Positions 43,226-52,326 of a stretch of DNA of 64,000 bases are shown in pieces. The notes beneath the pieces were generated by a model. That model worked only from the letters and a program-made list of their open reading frames with translations. It did not search any database and was not told the origin of the DNA. Source of the DNA: Ureibacillus massiliensis 4400831 = CIP 108448 = CCUG 49529. Lineage in GTDB: Bacteria; Bacillota; Bacilli; Bacillales_A; Planococcaceae. Where the stretch lies: positions 1 to 64,000 of the forward strand of contig NZ_JPVQ01000012.1 in the NCBI RefSeq assembly GCF_000772965.1, in the 5' to 3' direction. The position numbers and the translations under genes were made by a program. Each line of letters begins with the position of its first letter. The stretch's first letter is position 1.

Positions 43226-44527
43226 TTGAATTCTCAAATTTCATCTTTCATTGAAAATTTTAATCTTTTCATGTTCATTTTATTTGCTTTTATGTATTTG
43301 TATCAAATTATTTACATGTTCATTGCCTTTAAAGAGAAAAGAAAGCAAAGACAGGTGAATCATAATCAGCATAAAAATAGGTTTGCAGTACTTATAGCTG
43401 CTCGAAATGAAGAAGTAGTAATTGGGCAACTAATAAAAAGTATTAAGAAACAAAATTACCCAAAGGAATTAGTTGACATTTTTGTTGTTGCAGACAACTG
43501 CACTGACAAAACAGCAATGATAGCTGAACGTGAAGGGGCAATTGTAAGAGAAAGATTCAATAAGGAGCAGGTAGGTAAAGGATATGCTCTAGATTTTATG
43601 ATCAAGTTTATAGAAAATGAGTACGCTCATAAACAGTATGATGGTTATCTTGTATTAGATGCTGATAATTTATTAGATAAAAATTATATTGCGGAAATGA
43701 ATAAAACCTTTAACGAAGGCTATCGAGTAATAACAAGCTACAGAAATTCTAAAAACTTTGATCATAACTGGATTTCTGCAGGATATGGACTTTGGTTTTT
43801 ACATGAGGCAGAATATTTGAATTTACCTAGAATGACATTAAAAAATAGCTGTGCTATATCTGGAACAGGATTTTTAGTGAAAGCAGAAATATTTAAAGAA
43901 AATGGTGGTTGGATTCATCATCTTTTAACAGAGGATATTGAATTTTCGGTATCTCAAATTATAAAAGGTGAGAAAATCGGCTATTGCAGAAATGCAGTTC
44001 TTTATGACGAGCAACCAGTTACCTTTAAACAGTCATGGCACCAGCGTTTGCGTTGGGCAAAAGGCTTTTACCAAGTATTTAGTAACTACGGTAAAAGTTT
44101 AATTAGCGGGGTTTTATTTAACAAAGGAAACCGTTTCTCTTGTTATGATATGGCGATGACAGTCATGCCAGCAATGCTTATTACTTGCTTCAGTATCGCA
44201 GTAAATAGTTCGTTCTATTTAGCGGGAATTTTCGGTATTATAGACGGTAAGGAAATCATTCCAGTCACGACATTCGCCATTCTAAAATCATTTTGTTGGT
44301 ATTTCGGGATATTATTTATCCTAGGATTAATTACAACAATTACGGAATGGAAGAGAATTCATTCTTCAAATTGGAAAAAGATACTGTACACATTTACTTT
44401 CCCACTGTTTATGGTAACCTATATACCAATTGCAATTGTCGCTTTATTTAAGAAAGTGGAATGGAAGCCAATTGCACATACGGTGGCGAAATCCATTGAT
44501 GATGTATTGGATAATGTGAAAAATTAA
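43226..44527 (+). CDS. Membrane glycosyltransferase, GT2 family
   Basis: A processive-type glycosyltransferase. Helix 1 (FNLFMFILFAFMYLYQIIYMF) is followed by the catalytic domain: FAVLIAARNEEVVIGQL, VVADNCTDKT, VLDADNLLDKN (DxD), LLTEDIEFS (TED) and QRLRWAKGFYQ (QxxRW). Two or three helices end the protein. This layout is that of poly-GlcNAc or hyaluronan-like synthases and of BcsA relatives. Start TTG 43226 follows GTGGAGG. It is alone, with no deacetylase or export genes, so the polymer is unknown. Confidence 0.9.
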   Translation: MNSQISSFIENFNLFMFILFAFMYLYQIIYMFIAFKEKRKQRQVNHNQHKNRFAVLIAARNEEVVIGQLIKSIKKQNYPKELVDIFVVADNCTDKTAMIAEREGAIVRERFNKEQVGKGYALDFMIKFIENEYAHKQYDGYLVLDADNLLDKNYIAEMNKTFNEGYRVITSYRNSKNFDHNWISAGYGLWFLHEAEYLNLPRMTLKNSCAISGTGFLVKAEIFKENGGWIHHLLTEDIEFSVSQIIKGEKIGYCRNAVLYDEQPVTFKQSWHQRLRWAKGFYQVFSNYGKSLISGVLFNKGNRFSCYDMAMTVMPAMLITCFSIAVNSSFYLAGIFGIIDGKEIIPVTTFAILKSFCWYFGILFILGLITTITEWKRIHSSNWKKILYTFTFPLFMVTYIPIAIVALFKKVEWKPIAHTVAKSIDDVLDNVKN

Positions 44528-44543
44528 ACAAAATAAATAAGGG

Positions 44544-44578
44544 ACTACACTTGCCTTAATGCGAGTGTAGTTTTTTTG
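44544..44578 (+). terminator. Terminator of the glycosyltransferase gene
   Basis: ACTACACT / AGTGTAGT stem with inner pairs, then seven T's. Confidence 0.8.
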
Positions 44579-44794
44579 TTGAAATAAAAAATTTAAGATT
44601 TCATTATAAATAGCTTTTTATGTAATTAAATCTAACACTATAGTTTGAATTCTGCATTAATTAATGAAAAACAAGCTATTTTTAATACTTTTTCACTAAA
44701 TATAACGAAATTATGTCAACTATGCTAACAATATATTTTTTGGTATAATTAAAAAGAAAGAAAGATGGAATAAATGATTAGGAGGTAAAATGAT

Positions 44795-45724
44795 ATGGAA
44801 ATAAAGAAGGTTTCAATGATTGGCATGGGGGCAATTGGTTGTTCAGTGGCCCCGGGATTATTTAAAGCGCTAGGCAATGGTTTTCGCGTAATTGCAGATG
44901 AAAAACGAAAATCAAAATTAGAAAGTGGAATAGTCATTAATGATGAGACGTATAAATTTCCAGTTGTTTCACCCGAAGAAAAAGGGGATGAAGCTGACCT
45001 AGTCATTTTAGCAGTAAAATATGGCCACCTAGAACAAGCGATCGTTGATATTGAGAATCAAGTAGGTCCTAATACAATGATTATGTCATTGTTAAATGGA
45101 ATCAGTAGTGAAGGAATAATTGCAAAACACTACGGCGAAGATAGGATGATTTATTCATTGACATCAATAAATGCAGTGATGAAAGGTAATGCAGTAAAGG
45201 TTTCCCTGGATAGTGGTGAGTTTATGTTTGGGGAAAAAGAAAATATAATATCAGAAAGAGTGAAAGCAATTGCCAAATTGTTTGAAGAGGCAAAACTCCC
45301 ATACTCTATCCCGGAAAATATTGAATATGCTATATGGAAGAAGTACTTAATAAATACGAGCATTAATCCAATAGCAGCTGTTATGCGTGCAAAAAATGGT
45401 TTTTTCCAAGATTTAGATTCGATGAAGCTTGTTAGAAAAAGTATTATAGATGAAGTACAAAAAGTATCAAATGCAGTTGGCGTTTGCTTAACAGACGAAG
45501 ACTGTGAAGAGATTTTAACAGTTTCAAAAAATTATAATCCTAATGGAAAGTGCTCAATGCTTCAAGATGTGGAAGCGGGAAGAAAAACAGAAAAGGATAT
45601 GTTCCTAGGCACATTAATCGAATTAGGTGAAAAATATAATGTGGATGTACCAATAGCGAAATTCCTGTATCATATGATTAGTGTCGTTGAAGAGGCGAAT
45701 GAAAAAGGGATGCAGATCGCATAA
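44795..45724 (+). CDS. 2-dehydropantoate 2-reductase family protein (paralogue 2)
   Basis: A second ApbA/PanE-type reductase. Rossmann SMIGMGAIGCSVAPGLF, VKYGHLEQAI with the conserved Lys, SLLNGI, the catalytic Lys in AIWKKYLINTSINP, and CSMLQDVEAGRKTEKDMFL are present. It shares the MEIK-VS-IG start and the overall pattern with 36283-37206, so the two come from a duplication or repeated gain. AGGAGG precedes ATG 44795. Biological substrate uncertain. Confidence 0.85.
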   Translation: MEIKKVSMIGMGAIGCSVAPGLFKALGNGFRVIADEKRKSKLESGIVINDETYKFPVVSPEEKGDEADLVILAVKYGHLEQAIVDIENQVGPNTMIMSLLNGISSEGIIAKHYGEDRMIYSLTSINAVMKGNAVKVSLDSGEFMFGEKENIISERVKAIAKLFEEAKLPYSIPENIEYAIWKKYLINTSINPIAAVMRAKNGFFQDLDSMKLVRKSIIDEVQKVSNAVGVCLTDEDCEEILTVSKNYNPNGKCSMLQDVEAGRKTEKDMFLGTLIELGEKYNVDVPIAKFLYHMISVVEEANEKGMQIA

Positions 45725-45762
45725 CTAAAAGAATAAATTTCAAATTGATAATTGCTACCAAA

Positions 45763-45796
45763 AAAAATCGCTGAAAAACTAAGCGATTTTTTTATT
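45763..45796 (+). terminator. Terminator of paralogue 2
   Basis: AAAATCGCT / AGCGATTTT stem, then T's. Confidence 0.8.
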
Positions 45797-45947
45797 TTTC
45801 CTTTCATAGTCATATACTTTATTAAACAAGCATATTTGAAATGGATACGACCAGAGACGTAGTAAAAAATACATTTGAGGGCTCTAGTTTATTTTACAAA
45901 GTACTTTATGATGGTATTAAGGATTAAAACAAAGGAGCGACAAATAC

Positions 45948-46724
45948 TTGAAAAAACGATATATCGTAATATTGCTGGCTTTACTTATTTTACTGAGTTT
46001 GGCAAATGTTATTTTTGGGCTTTTTTCCAATAAAGGAAATAAGGAAGTCAATATCTCAGGAAAATCATTTCAAAATATAGAAATTGATACGGATAATACG
46101 ACCGTTAATTTAATAGAAGCAAAGGATAAAGCGTATGTTCAGCTTAATAATAGCAATGAACATGTTAAGGTTGAGACGGAAGGGAACACTTTGGATATTG
46201 AAGTAAATAAGAAATGGTGGCGTAGCTGGTTTTCTTTTGACTTTAATTGGTCAACACCAGAATTAAATGTGTATCTTCCGAAGGAGATTTATCAAACCAT
46301 TAAAATTGAAACAAAAAATGGTGAGGTTAATATGACAAACTTCAAGGCTGAAGAAGTAAACATTAAAACGAAAAACGGAAAAATTGTTGTGAATGGACTA
46401 GAAAGTACGTATATATATACTGAAACAGATAACGGTAAAGTGGAATTGAATAACGTAGTAGGAAAGATTATTGGGAAAACAGACAATGGAAGTATTACAG
46501 TTGTTAAAGACTCGTTAAATAGTCCAATGGATTTGGAAGCGGATAATGGAAAAATTATAATCTATACAAAGGAAGCACCAGAAAATGTATCCTTTGAATT
46601 AAAAACAGATAATGGTCATATTTCGGTATTCGGCTCTGAATTTTTTGATACGGTGGTAGGAAACGGTGAAAATCGAATAAAACTTGAGACGGATAATGGG
46701 GATATAAATATCCAACGTCAGTAA
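45948..46724 (+). CDS. DUF4097-type beta-helix membrane protein
   Basis: One N-terminal helix (YIVILLALLILLSLANVIFGLF) anchors a domain made of short beta repeats marked by NGK/DNG turns: TKNGEVNMTNF, TKNGKIVVNG, TDNGKVELNN, TDNGSITVVKD, ADNGKIIIYTK, TDNGHISVFG, TDNGDINIQ. Such DUF4097/YvlB-like proteins are linked to envelope-stress systems (Lia). Start TTG 45948 after AAAGGAG. It stands alone here; function unknown. Confidence 0.8.
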   Translation: MKKRYIVILLALLILLSLANVIFGLFSNKGNKEVNISGKSFQNIEIDTDNTTVNLIEAKDKAYVQLNNSNEHVKVETEGNTLDIEVNKKWWRSWFSFDFNWSTPELNVYLPKEIYQTIKIETKNGEVNMTNFKAEEVNIKTKNGKIVVNGLESTYIYTETDNGKVELNNVVGKIIGKTDNGSITVVKDSLNSPMDLEADNGKIIIYTKEAPENVSFELKTDNGHISVFGSEFFDTVVGNGENRIKLETDNGDINIQRQ

Positions 46725-46734
46725 GATATTATGA

Positions 46735-46766
46735 GGCTTAACCGGCAATGCTGGTTAAGCCGTTCT
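46735..46766 (+). terminator. Terminator of the DUF4097 gene
   Basis: GGCTTAACCGGC (46735-46746) pairs with GCTGGTTAAGCC (46750-46761) with a G-T pair, then GTTCTT. Confidence 0.75.
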
Positions 46767-46862
46767 TGTCATTCGTTTTAACAAATAGTTAATGATAATA
46801 TATTAATAGAGCAACATCTTTGTGGTTTGATGAAAGAATAAAGTGTAAAGGTGAGTTATTGA

Positions 46863-49232
46863 ATGAGTGATTTAACTGTAATAGACGTGAACAGGTGTTA
46901 TAAAGAGGCAGAACAAAAGGCTTCCCAATACTTCTCCTTACTACAACATCAAATTCAACACCAGTCTTATATCCAATCTTTAACAGAAGACATTCGAATA
47001 TGGAAAAAGTATCATGTACATACTTCGGTACTTTCTATTTTTTCAAGTAAAAATCAAAATAAACCGAATAGCACCGATTATCAGCAATATTTGAAATGGC
47101 TAGATTATAAAGGAAAATTAAAGAGTTATTTAGAGCGTAGTGTATCTTATATATTTTTGCGTGATTTAGGAAAAACATTAGATAATTTACAATCACAAAA
47201 ACGTATTCATCATATCGTCGAAGACCTTATCGAACAAATAAAAAATCCAGAAAAAAAGCAAAATGGATTAACGGATCTATTTAATCTTTCAGGTATGTTC
47301 CGAAAAGCTCAAAAGGAGAAAATAGAAACAACAATTATATGGCTGTTTGAAAAGCTCCATGAAGTAGAAAAGAATTTGCCAGAAAAAATGGATGGACTTA
47401 ATGCGAAAAGAAAACTGGTTAAAATAATCGCAGGAGTTTTAATGCATGTAAATGAGGAAACATATGAGTCTTTATCTGAAGGAGAACGTGTTAAGAGGCT
47501 TGAAGATGCTATTCGTTTAGGGTATTCCTATGGATTAACCTACCCTTTCATCGATGATTTATTAGATTCGAACGTATTAAATTCAGATGAGAAGAAGCGA
47601 TATTCAAAATTAATTGAAAGAACTCTTACGACTGGTGAAGTTCCTGATTTTGGCGTGTGGGAAGGTACAAATCAACGTCTCATGCAGTACATTCATTCAG
47701 AACTAAAAGAAGCTTTTATGTGCATAAAGCAATATCAAAAGGAGCCATCAAAATTTTTTGAGCAGGCTTATGTATTTTTTAAATCCCAGGAAATCGATCG
47801 AGAGAAAAGTTTATCAAATCCTAGTTATACAAATGAGGAATTATTTATCCCCATTATTTTAAAGTCTTCTTCATCTAGATTGATAGCGAGAACCATTGTA
47901 AATGTTGAAGAAGATGAAGGATTTGATCAACGAACATTCCTATATGGAATTTATAATCAACTTGCAGATGATTTTTCCGATTTGTTTCAAGATCAAAAGG
48001 ACGGGGCAGTGACGCCTTATACTTATTATTTGAAATATTATAAGACTCGTAATGATTTATTTAACCCTTTTGAATTGTATTGGGTTGTTATAGAGAATTT
48101 AATTCAAAATGTTTATCACTCAGATTCAAAAACACGAGAAGTTATATTAGACCGAGCGATTAATGGACTAAAGCGATTCAAAGAAAAAGTTGGAAATGAA
48201 ACCTATCATCATGTAATGGATACTTTCAAACTAAGAAATAGACCACTTTATCAGCTGATCGATAAAATGGTAAAAAAGGCAGATGATGTTGATTTTTATG
48301 ATAAGCTTCTTCGAGATCGAATGTTGGAAGTATTTAGAAAAGATAAGGAAGAGCAACAACAATTTATAAATACGATTGAAAATGTTCGAGCGTTAATCAA
48401 TGAAAATTTAACAATCGATTATAACAATCCTTTAGATAGCGAGCCTGTAATAGAAGCAGCAAATTATAGCTTAAAGGTCGGTGGGAAAAGATTGCGGCCA
48501 ATCATGACTTGGTTTATGGGAGTCAATGTTTATAATTTAAATGAAGCTGCGATTTTGCCTCTTTTAAAATCATTGGAGTATATGCATACCGCTTCTCTAA
48601 TCTTTGATGACCTTCCTACACAGGATAACGCCTCAACACGTCGCGGAAATCCAACCGTACATGAAATCTATAATACGTCTATTGCAGAACTATCAGGTCT
48701 TTTCTTAACGCAGAAGGCTTTTGAAGAGCAGGCTTCAATGAACCATTTCGATGCTAAATCGGTTTTACGATTGATTCAGTATGCAGCACGAATGACTGCG
48801 GAAATGTGTCAAGGGCAGGCGATGGACTTACAGTCGAAGGGTAAATCACTATCCTTAGAGGAATTAAATACGATTAGTTTTTATAAAACAGGTTTAGGGT
48901 TTGAAGCTTGCTTAGTTATGCCTGCAATTTTAGCTAATGCAAGTGAAGAAGAAAAAGACTCAATTAAAAAATTTGCACGTCACGCTGGTATTGCATTTCA
49001 AATAAAAGATGATTTATTAGATGTTATAGGGGATACAAAATTACTAGGTAAGAAGATTGGAAAGGATGTAGAAAACAATAATTCTACATTTGTATCCATA
49101 CTAGGTATGGATGGAGCGAAAAAGGAAATGTGGAATCACTATTGCATTGCGATGGAATCTCTAGAAAACATTCCTCGCAACACAGCCTTCTTGAAGCATT
49201 TTTTAAACTATATTGTAAATAGAGAAAAATAA
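46863..49232 (+). CDS. Two-domain isoprenoid synthase protein: class I-like domain fused to a prenyl diphosphate synthase
   Basis: The C-terminal part (about 500-789) is a full trans-prenyl diphosphate synthase: GGKRLRP (540-546), first Asp-rich motif DDLPTQD (582-588) with RRG, EMCQGQAMDL, and second motif DDLLD (716-720). A DDxxxxD first motif with this context is typical of bacterial FPP/GGPP synthases. The N-terminal part (about 1-490) is all-helical and contains its own DDLLD (231-235) and DDFSD (369-373), set as in class I isoprenoid enzymes. It could be a terpene cyclase, a second prenyltransferase or a regulatory pseudo-domain. The size (789) is about 2.5 times that of normal synthases. 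GGTGAG precedes ATG 46863; it is monocistronic with terminators on both sides. The domain order, cyclase-like then prenyltransferase, recalls fungal bifunctional terpene synthases. Confidence 0.82.
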   Translation: MSDLTVIDVNRCYKEAEQKASQYFSLLQHQIQHQSYIQSLTEDIRIWKKYHVHTSVLSIFSSKNQNKPNSTDYQQYLKWLDYKGKLKSYLERSVSYIFLRDLGKTLDNLQSQKRIHHIVEDLIEQIKNPEKKQNGLTDLFNLSGMFRKAQKEKIETTIIWLFEKLHEVEKNLPEKMDGLNAKRKLVKIIAGVLMHVNEETYESLSEGERVKRLEDAIRLGYSYGLTYPFIDDLLDSNVLNSDEKKRYSKLIERTLTTGEVPDFGVWEGTNQRLMQYIHSELKEAFMCIKQYQKEPSKFFEQAYVFFKSQEIDREKSLSNPSYTNEELFIPIILKSSSSRLIARTIVNVEEDEGFDQRTFLYGIYNQLADDFSDLFQDQKDGAVTPYTYYLKYYKTRNDLFNPFELYWVVIENLIQNVYHSDSKTREVILDRAINGLKRFKEKVGNETYHHVMDTFKLRNRPLYQLIDKMVKKADDVDFYDKLLRDRMLEVFRKDKEEQQQFINTIENVRALINENLTIDYNNPLDSEPVIEAANYSLKVGGKRLRPIMTWFMGVNVYNLNEAAILPLLKSLEYMHTASLIFDDLPTQDNASTRRGNPTVHEIYNTSIAELSGLFLTQKAFEEQASMNHFDAKSVLRLIQYAARMTAEMCQGQAMDLQSKGKSLSLEELNTISFYKTGLGFEACLVMPAILANASEEEKDSIKKFARHAGIAFQIKDDLLDVIGDTKLLGKKIGKDVENNNSTFVSILGMDGAKKEMWNHYCIAMESLENIPRNTAFLKHFLNYIVNREK

Positions 49233-49234
49233 CA

Positions 49235-49276
49235 AAAGAGTATTTTCCAAGGATTCCCCTTGGAAAGTACTCTTTA
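49235..49276. terminator. Strong bidirectional terminator
   Basis: AAAGAGTATTTTCCAAGG (49235-49252) pairs with CCTTGGAAAGTACTCTTT (49258-49275) with one mismatch between convergent genes. Confidence 0.85.
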
Positions 49277-50185
49277 TTTTGTGCTTGGTTCTATTTGTGG
49301 ATTTTTTAATAGCCTTTGTTTTTTTCCAAAATAGTTAACGATTAATACACCTGTAATCGCAATGACTCCCCCAAGTATCGAAAGCATAGATGGTAAATCA
49401 TTAATCCAGACCCAAGCAACGATGATGGCAATTACAGGTTCTATGTAAAGTATGCTTGAAATCGAGCTAGCACTTGCTAAGGATAATGCGATCGACCATG
49501 TTAAATAGGCAATAGAAGTTGGGAAAATACCGATAAAGATTGCAGTAAGGTTTGCTTCTAATGTAGCTGTTTGGATATCATTGAACAATCCTGGTACAAA
49601 ATATAAAAAAGGAATTGTACCAATCCATGTAAAGTAAGCTGTTAACTCAATAGCGGAATATTTTTCAAACAATGGCTTTTGATAAACAAAGAATAGGGAT
49701 GTTGCAATGGCAGCCATTAAGATTAATACTACTCCTGGTGAAAAGCCTAAACCATCTCCAGAGCCAATAGAGATAAGTAGAATCCCAATAAAACCAAAGC
49801 CAAGTCCCATCCAGCCAATTGTTCCAAGCCGTTCCTTTAAAATCCAAATAGCAAATAGTGTTGTGAAAATAGGGCTAGTTCCGATAATCAGTCCTGCGGT
49901 ACCAGCGCTTACGGTTTCTTGACCAAAAGTAACACATAGATGATAACCACTTATACCTACAAGTGCAACAAAGGTTATTCTTAATAAATCTCTTTTTGTA
50001 GGTAAACGGAACTTAATATTAGGTAAGAATGCAATAATCAAAAATATAATGGATGCTATCAGAAATCGAACTAAGATTAAATGTCCTGCTGAGTAGCCTC
50101 CTTGAAGGCTTACGCTAATGGCAGCAAAAGTTGAGCCCCAAATTAAGACGGTGATTAATGCTAGAATAATCGCTTTTGAATTCAA
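49274..50185 (-). CDS. EamA/DMT-family permease
   Basis: A ten-helix drug/metabolite transporter with two EamA repeats. LITVLIWGSTFAAISVSL in helix 1, and the repeat-end pattern GTAGLIIGTSPIFTTLFAIW and ASSISSILYIEPVIAIIVAW are family-typical. TTG 50185 is the likely start, as AGGTGG is placed just before it; the upstream GTG 50194 overlaps that site. Substrate not shown. Confidence 0.88.
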   Translation of the reverse strand: MNSKAIILALITVLIWGSTFAAISVSLQGGYSAGHLILVRFLIASIIFLIIAFLPNIKFRLPTKRDLLRITFVALVGISGYHLCVTFGQETVSAGTAGLIIGTSPIFTTLFAIWILKERLGTIGWMGLGFGFIGILLISIGSGDGLGFSPGVVLILMAAIATSLFFVYQKPLFEKYSAIELTAYFTWIGTIPFLYFVPGLFNDIQTATLEANLTAIFIGIFPTSIAYLTWSIALSLASASSISSILYIEPVIAIIVAWVWINDLPSMLSILGGVIAITGVLIVNYFGKKQRLLKNPQIEPSTK

Positions 50186-50273
50186 TGGAACCACCTAACT
50201 TTCTCGTGTCAGAAATATCAGTCAATTAATCTTATATCTTAAAAATTCAATAATCAATACTATTTTTTCAACT

Positions 50274-50305
50274 AAAAAAGCACATTTGGTAACGTGCTTT
50301 TTTAA
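50274..50305. terminator. Hairpin terminator between DMT and DUF421 genes
   Basis: AAAAAGCAC / GTGCTTTTT with a 10-nt loop. T tracts on both strands; it serves the DUF421 gene on minus. Confidence 0.72.
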
Positions 50306-50313
50306 AGAATTAT

Positions 50314-50907
50314 TTATTGTAAATGATTTGGATGCTTCATTTGTTTTTTCTGTGAATCAAGAGTTTCGGTAAAAATATTATTATTATTTAAAGGGTTTTC
50401 ATTGAATTTGCCATATTGAATAAGCTGTATCAAATTTTGAATATCTTCTTTCGTAGCAGGCTGTTTTTCCGGTTTTAATGTATAACCTAATTGACCACTA
50501 GTTTCAATTGTGGCATATTGAACATCATTTATTGAAATAATTCCTTCTTGACGCAATCTAGCTTCTAATTGATCAACAGGTAACCGTAGTTTGTGTAAAT
50601 TTTTTTCATTTAAATGACCGTTTTCGATTACTGATATAGCTTTACCTGAAATTGCAGTTTCAGTAGCATTATTTTTTAATTGAATATACTCGGTTATTAC
50701 TAAGCATAAAACGAGGATAAATGCCACAATAAAAGTTGGAAACAAACCTCTCCCTGTTACTGGTTGAATTAACAATGAACCAATGGCGATCATAATAACG
50801 GTTTGAGGGATAGTCATTTGTGAAATCGATTTTCGTCCGCTTATTTTTAAAATAATAGTACCGATAGAAAATATCAAAATAGTTTCCCAAACTATTGTAA
50901 AATCCAT
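50314..50907 (-). CDS. DUF421 (YetF-like) membrane protein
   Basis: Three N-terminal helices are followed by a cytosolic DUF421 domain: ILKISGRKSISQMTIPQTVI, GKAISVIENGHLNEKNLHKLR, and EARLRQEGIISINDVQYATIE are typical. YetF-type proteins of spore formers include those carried in 2Duf, a spore membrane protein that affects heat resistance. Length, 197, is slightly short of the usual 210-230. Function here is not known. Confidence 0.85.
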   Translation of the reverse strand: MDFTIVWETILIFSIGTIILKISGRKSISQMTIPQTVIMIAIGSLLIQPVTGRGLFPTFIVAFILVLCLVITEYIQLKNNATETAISGKAISVIENGHLNEKNLHKLRLPVDQLEARLRQEGIISINDVQYATIETSGQLGYTLKPEKQPATKEDIQNLIQLIQYGKFNENPLNNNNIFTETLDSQKKQMKHPNHLQ

Positions 50908-50969
50908 AATTTTAACTCCTTATAAATAATTATTACTATTGTTTGTTGTTTAAATTTAAATATACTTAA

Positions 50970-51000
50970 TAAAAAAGCCCATCTTCATTAAAAAGATGGG
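50970..51000 (-). terminator. Terminator of the cotJ operon
   Basis: CCCATCTT / AAGATGGG stem; on the minus strand GCTTTTTT follows, directly past cotJC. Confidence 0.8.
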
Positions 51001-51012
51001 TTTACGCATTAA

Positions 51013-51582
51013 TTAGAAAAATTTCTTTTTACCTTGTTCATCCTTTAAGATTTCGACAGCTTCTCTAAATCGAAGGGAATGTACAACTTCTCGTTCCCGT
51101 AAAAATTTCAATGCGTCATTTACATCTGGATCGTCAGAAATGTCAATGATCCATTGATAAGTAGCACGGGCTTTCTCTTCTGCTGCAATGTCCTCATAAA
51201 GGTCAGCTATCGGGTCGCCTTTTGCTTGGATATAAGATGCAGTCCATGGAACACCAGCAGCATTATGATAAAATAACGCTCGATCATGGTTAACATAATG
51301 ATCACCTATACCTGCTGCTTTTAACTGATCTGGAGTAGCGTCTTTTGTCAGTTTATAAACCATTGTAGCAATCATTTCTAAGTGCGAGAATTCTTCCATG
51401 GCAATATCATTTAATAGACCAATAACCTTATCCGGAATCGTATAGCGCTGATTCATATAACGAAGAGCAGCTGCTAATTCACCGTCAGCTCCACCGTATT
51501 GTTCGATTAAAAACTTAGCAAGCATAGGATTACACGTGCTTACTCTTACTGGATATTGAAGTTTTTTTTCGTAATAGAACAT
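51013..51582 (-). CDS. cotJC: Spore coat protein CotJC (manganese-catalase-like)
   Basis: A ferritin-like four-helix protein of the Mn-catalase family made in the mother cell and placed in the inner coat. EEFSHLEMIATMVYKL carries metal ligands; a second set is in DIAAEEKARATYQW and REREVVHSLRF. Length, 189, matches B. subtilis CotJC. It is the last gene of cotJABC. Confidence 0.95.
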   Translation of the reverse strand: MFYYEKKLQYPVRVSTCNPMLAKFLIEQYGGADGELAAALRYMNQRYTIPDKVIGLLNDIAMEEFSHLEMIATMVYKLTKDATPDQLKAAGIGDHYVNHDRALFYHNAAGVPWTASYIQAKGDPIADLYEDIAAEEKARATYQWIIDISDDPDVNDALKFLREREVVHSLRFREAVEILKDEQGKKKFF

Positions 51583-51609
51583 TACTTATATACTCCCCTC
51601 ACTTTTTCA

Positions 51610-51873
51610 TTAAACTTGCCAAGGCCATGGTGTATCATCTACATTCCAAGGGTAGCTGGAAAAGCTCTTGCCAAAATTCATAAGCGGACCAAATTTTTTC
51701 TCGAATTCTACTTTAAGTCTCATACTTTGCTGAGCCGTTTCATTAAACTGTTTTATTGCCTCTAAATCATGGGGATGAGTATTTAAATAGAGATTTAATT
51801 CGACAAGGACAAAATCAATTGCTTGTAGCTCTTCCAGTAATTGATAGTACTCTTTAGGCATTTGTTTCGTCAC
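51610..51873 (-). CDS. cotJB: Spore coat protein CotJB
   Basis: An 87-residue protein with the CotJB pattern: YYQLLEELQAIDFVLVELNL, YLNTHPHDLEAIKQFNE and a Trp/Pro-rich tail ending in PWPW. Its start overlaps the end of cotJA by 4 bp (ATGA type), which suggests coupled translation. Confidence 0.95.
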   Translation of the reverse strand: MTKQMPKEYYQLLEELQAIDFVLVELNLYLNTHPHDLEAIKQFNETAQQSMRLKVEFEKKFGPLMNFGKSFSSYPWNVDDTPWPWQV

Positions 51874-52091
51874 GGTTTTTCCACTCCTTTTTTCGGATCA
51901 GGATACGGGCTATATAATTGAGGCCATAATGTACCGTGCATAAGGGCTTGTGCAGGTGGAAACTGTTCCATACCTGGTGGCTGGAAGTGAATGTAAAGCT
52001 GAGGGGGCGTTGAATAACTTTTAACAAGTATTGGTTTACAAGGATCAAAAGGACTTACAAAAGGTCTCCAGTATTTAAATTGCGTAAACAT
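51870..52091 (-). CDS. cotJA: Spore coat-associated protein CotJA
   Basis: 73 residues, rich in Pro, Tyr and Phe: RPFVSPFDPCKPILVKSYST, then GTLWPQLYSPYPDP, which is typical of CotJA, needed to assemble CotJC. GGGAGGA precedes ATG 52091. First gene of the operon, with a sigma-E-type promoter. Confidence 0.94.
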   Translation of the reverse strand: MFTQFKYWRPFVSPFDPCKPILVKSYSTPPQLYIHFQPPGMEQFPPAQALMHGTLWPQLYSPYPDPKKGVEKP

Positions 52092-52112
52092 ATAATCCTC
52101 CCTTCATTTATT

Positions 52113-52142
52113 GCGTCATCCAATATATATGTCGAACGAAAT
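52113..52142 (-). promoter_or_regulatory. Sigma-E promoter of cotJABC
   Basis: On the minus strand GAATATA (-35), 14 bp, CATATATAT (-10), near the mother-cell consensus KMATATT-N14-CATACANT. Confidence 0.7.
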
Positions 52143-52326
52143 CAGTATATTCGACAAATACGGTTTCGGTTTCGAAAAATTTAGTAAAAAATTGAAATTT
52201 GTAGATAGAAGGTAAAAAACATATTAAAAAAAGATCCCTAAAACCGCTATATATAGACAAAAATAAAAAATTATCAACAAGTAATTAGAAAATGAATTGG
52301 TATCATAATCAGGCGAACTTCATAGT

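Noticed and set aside
45948-46724. CRISPR-like or tandem DNA repeat suggested by the recurring GATAATGG words
   Set aside because: They are codons for the repeated DNG turns of a beta-helix protein; spacing is irregular.
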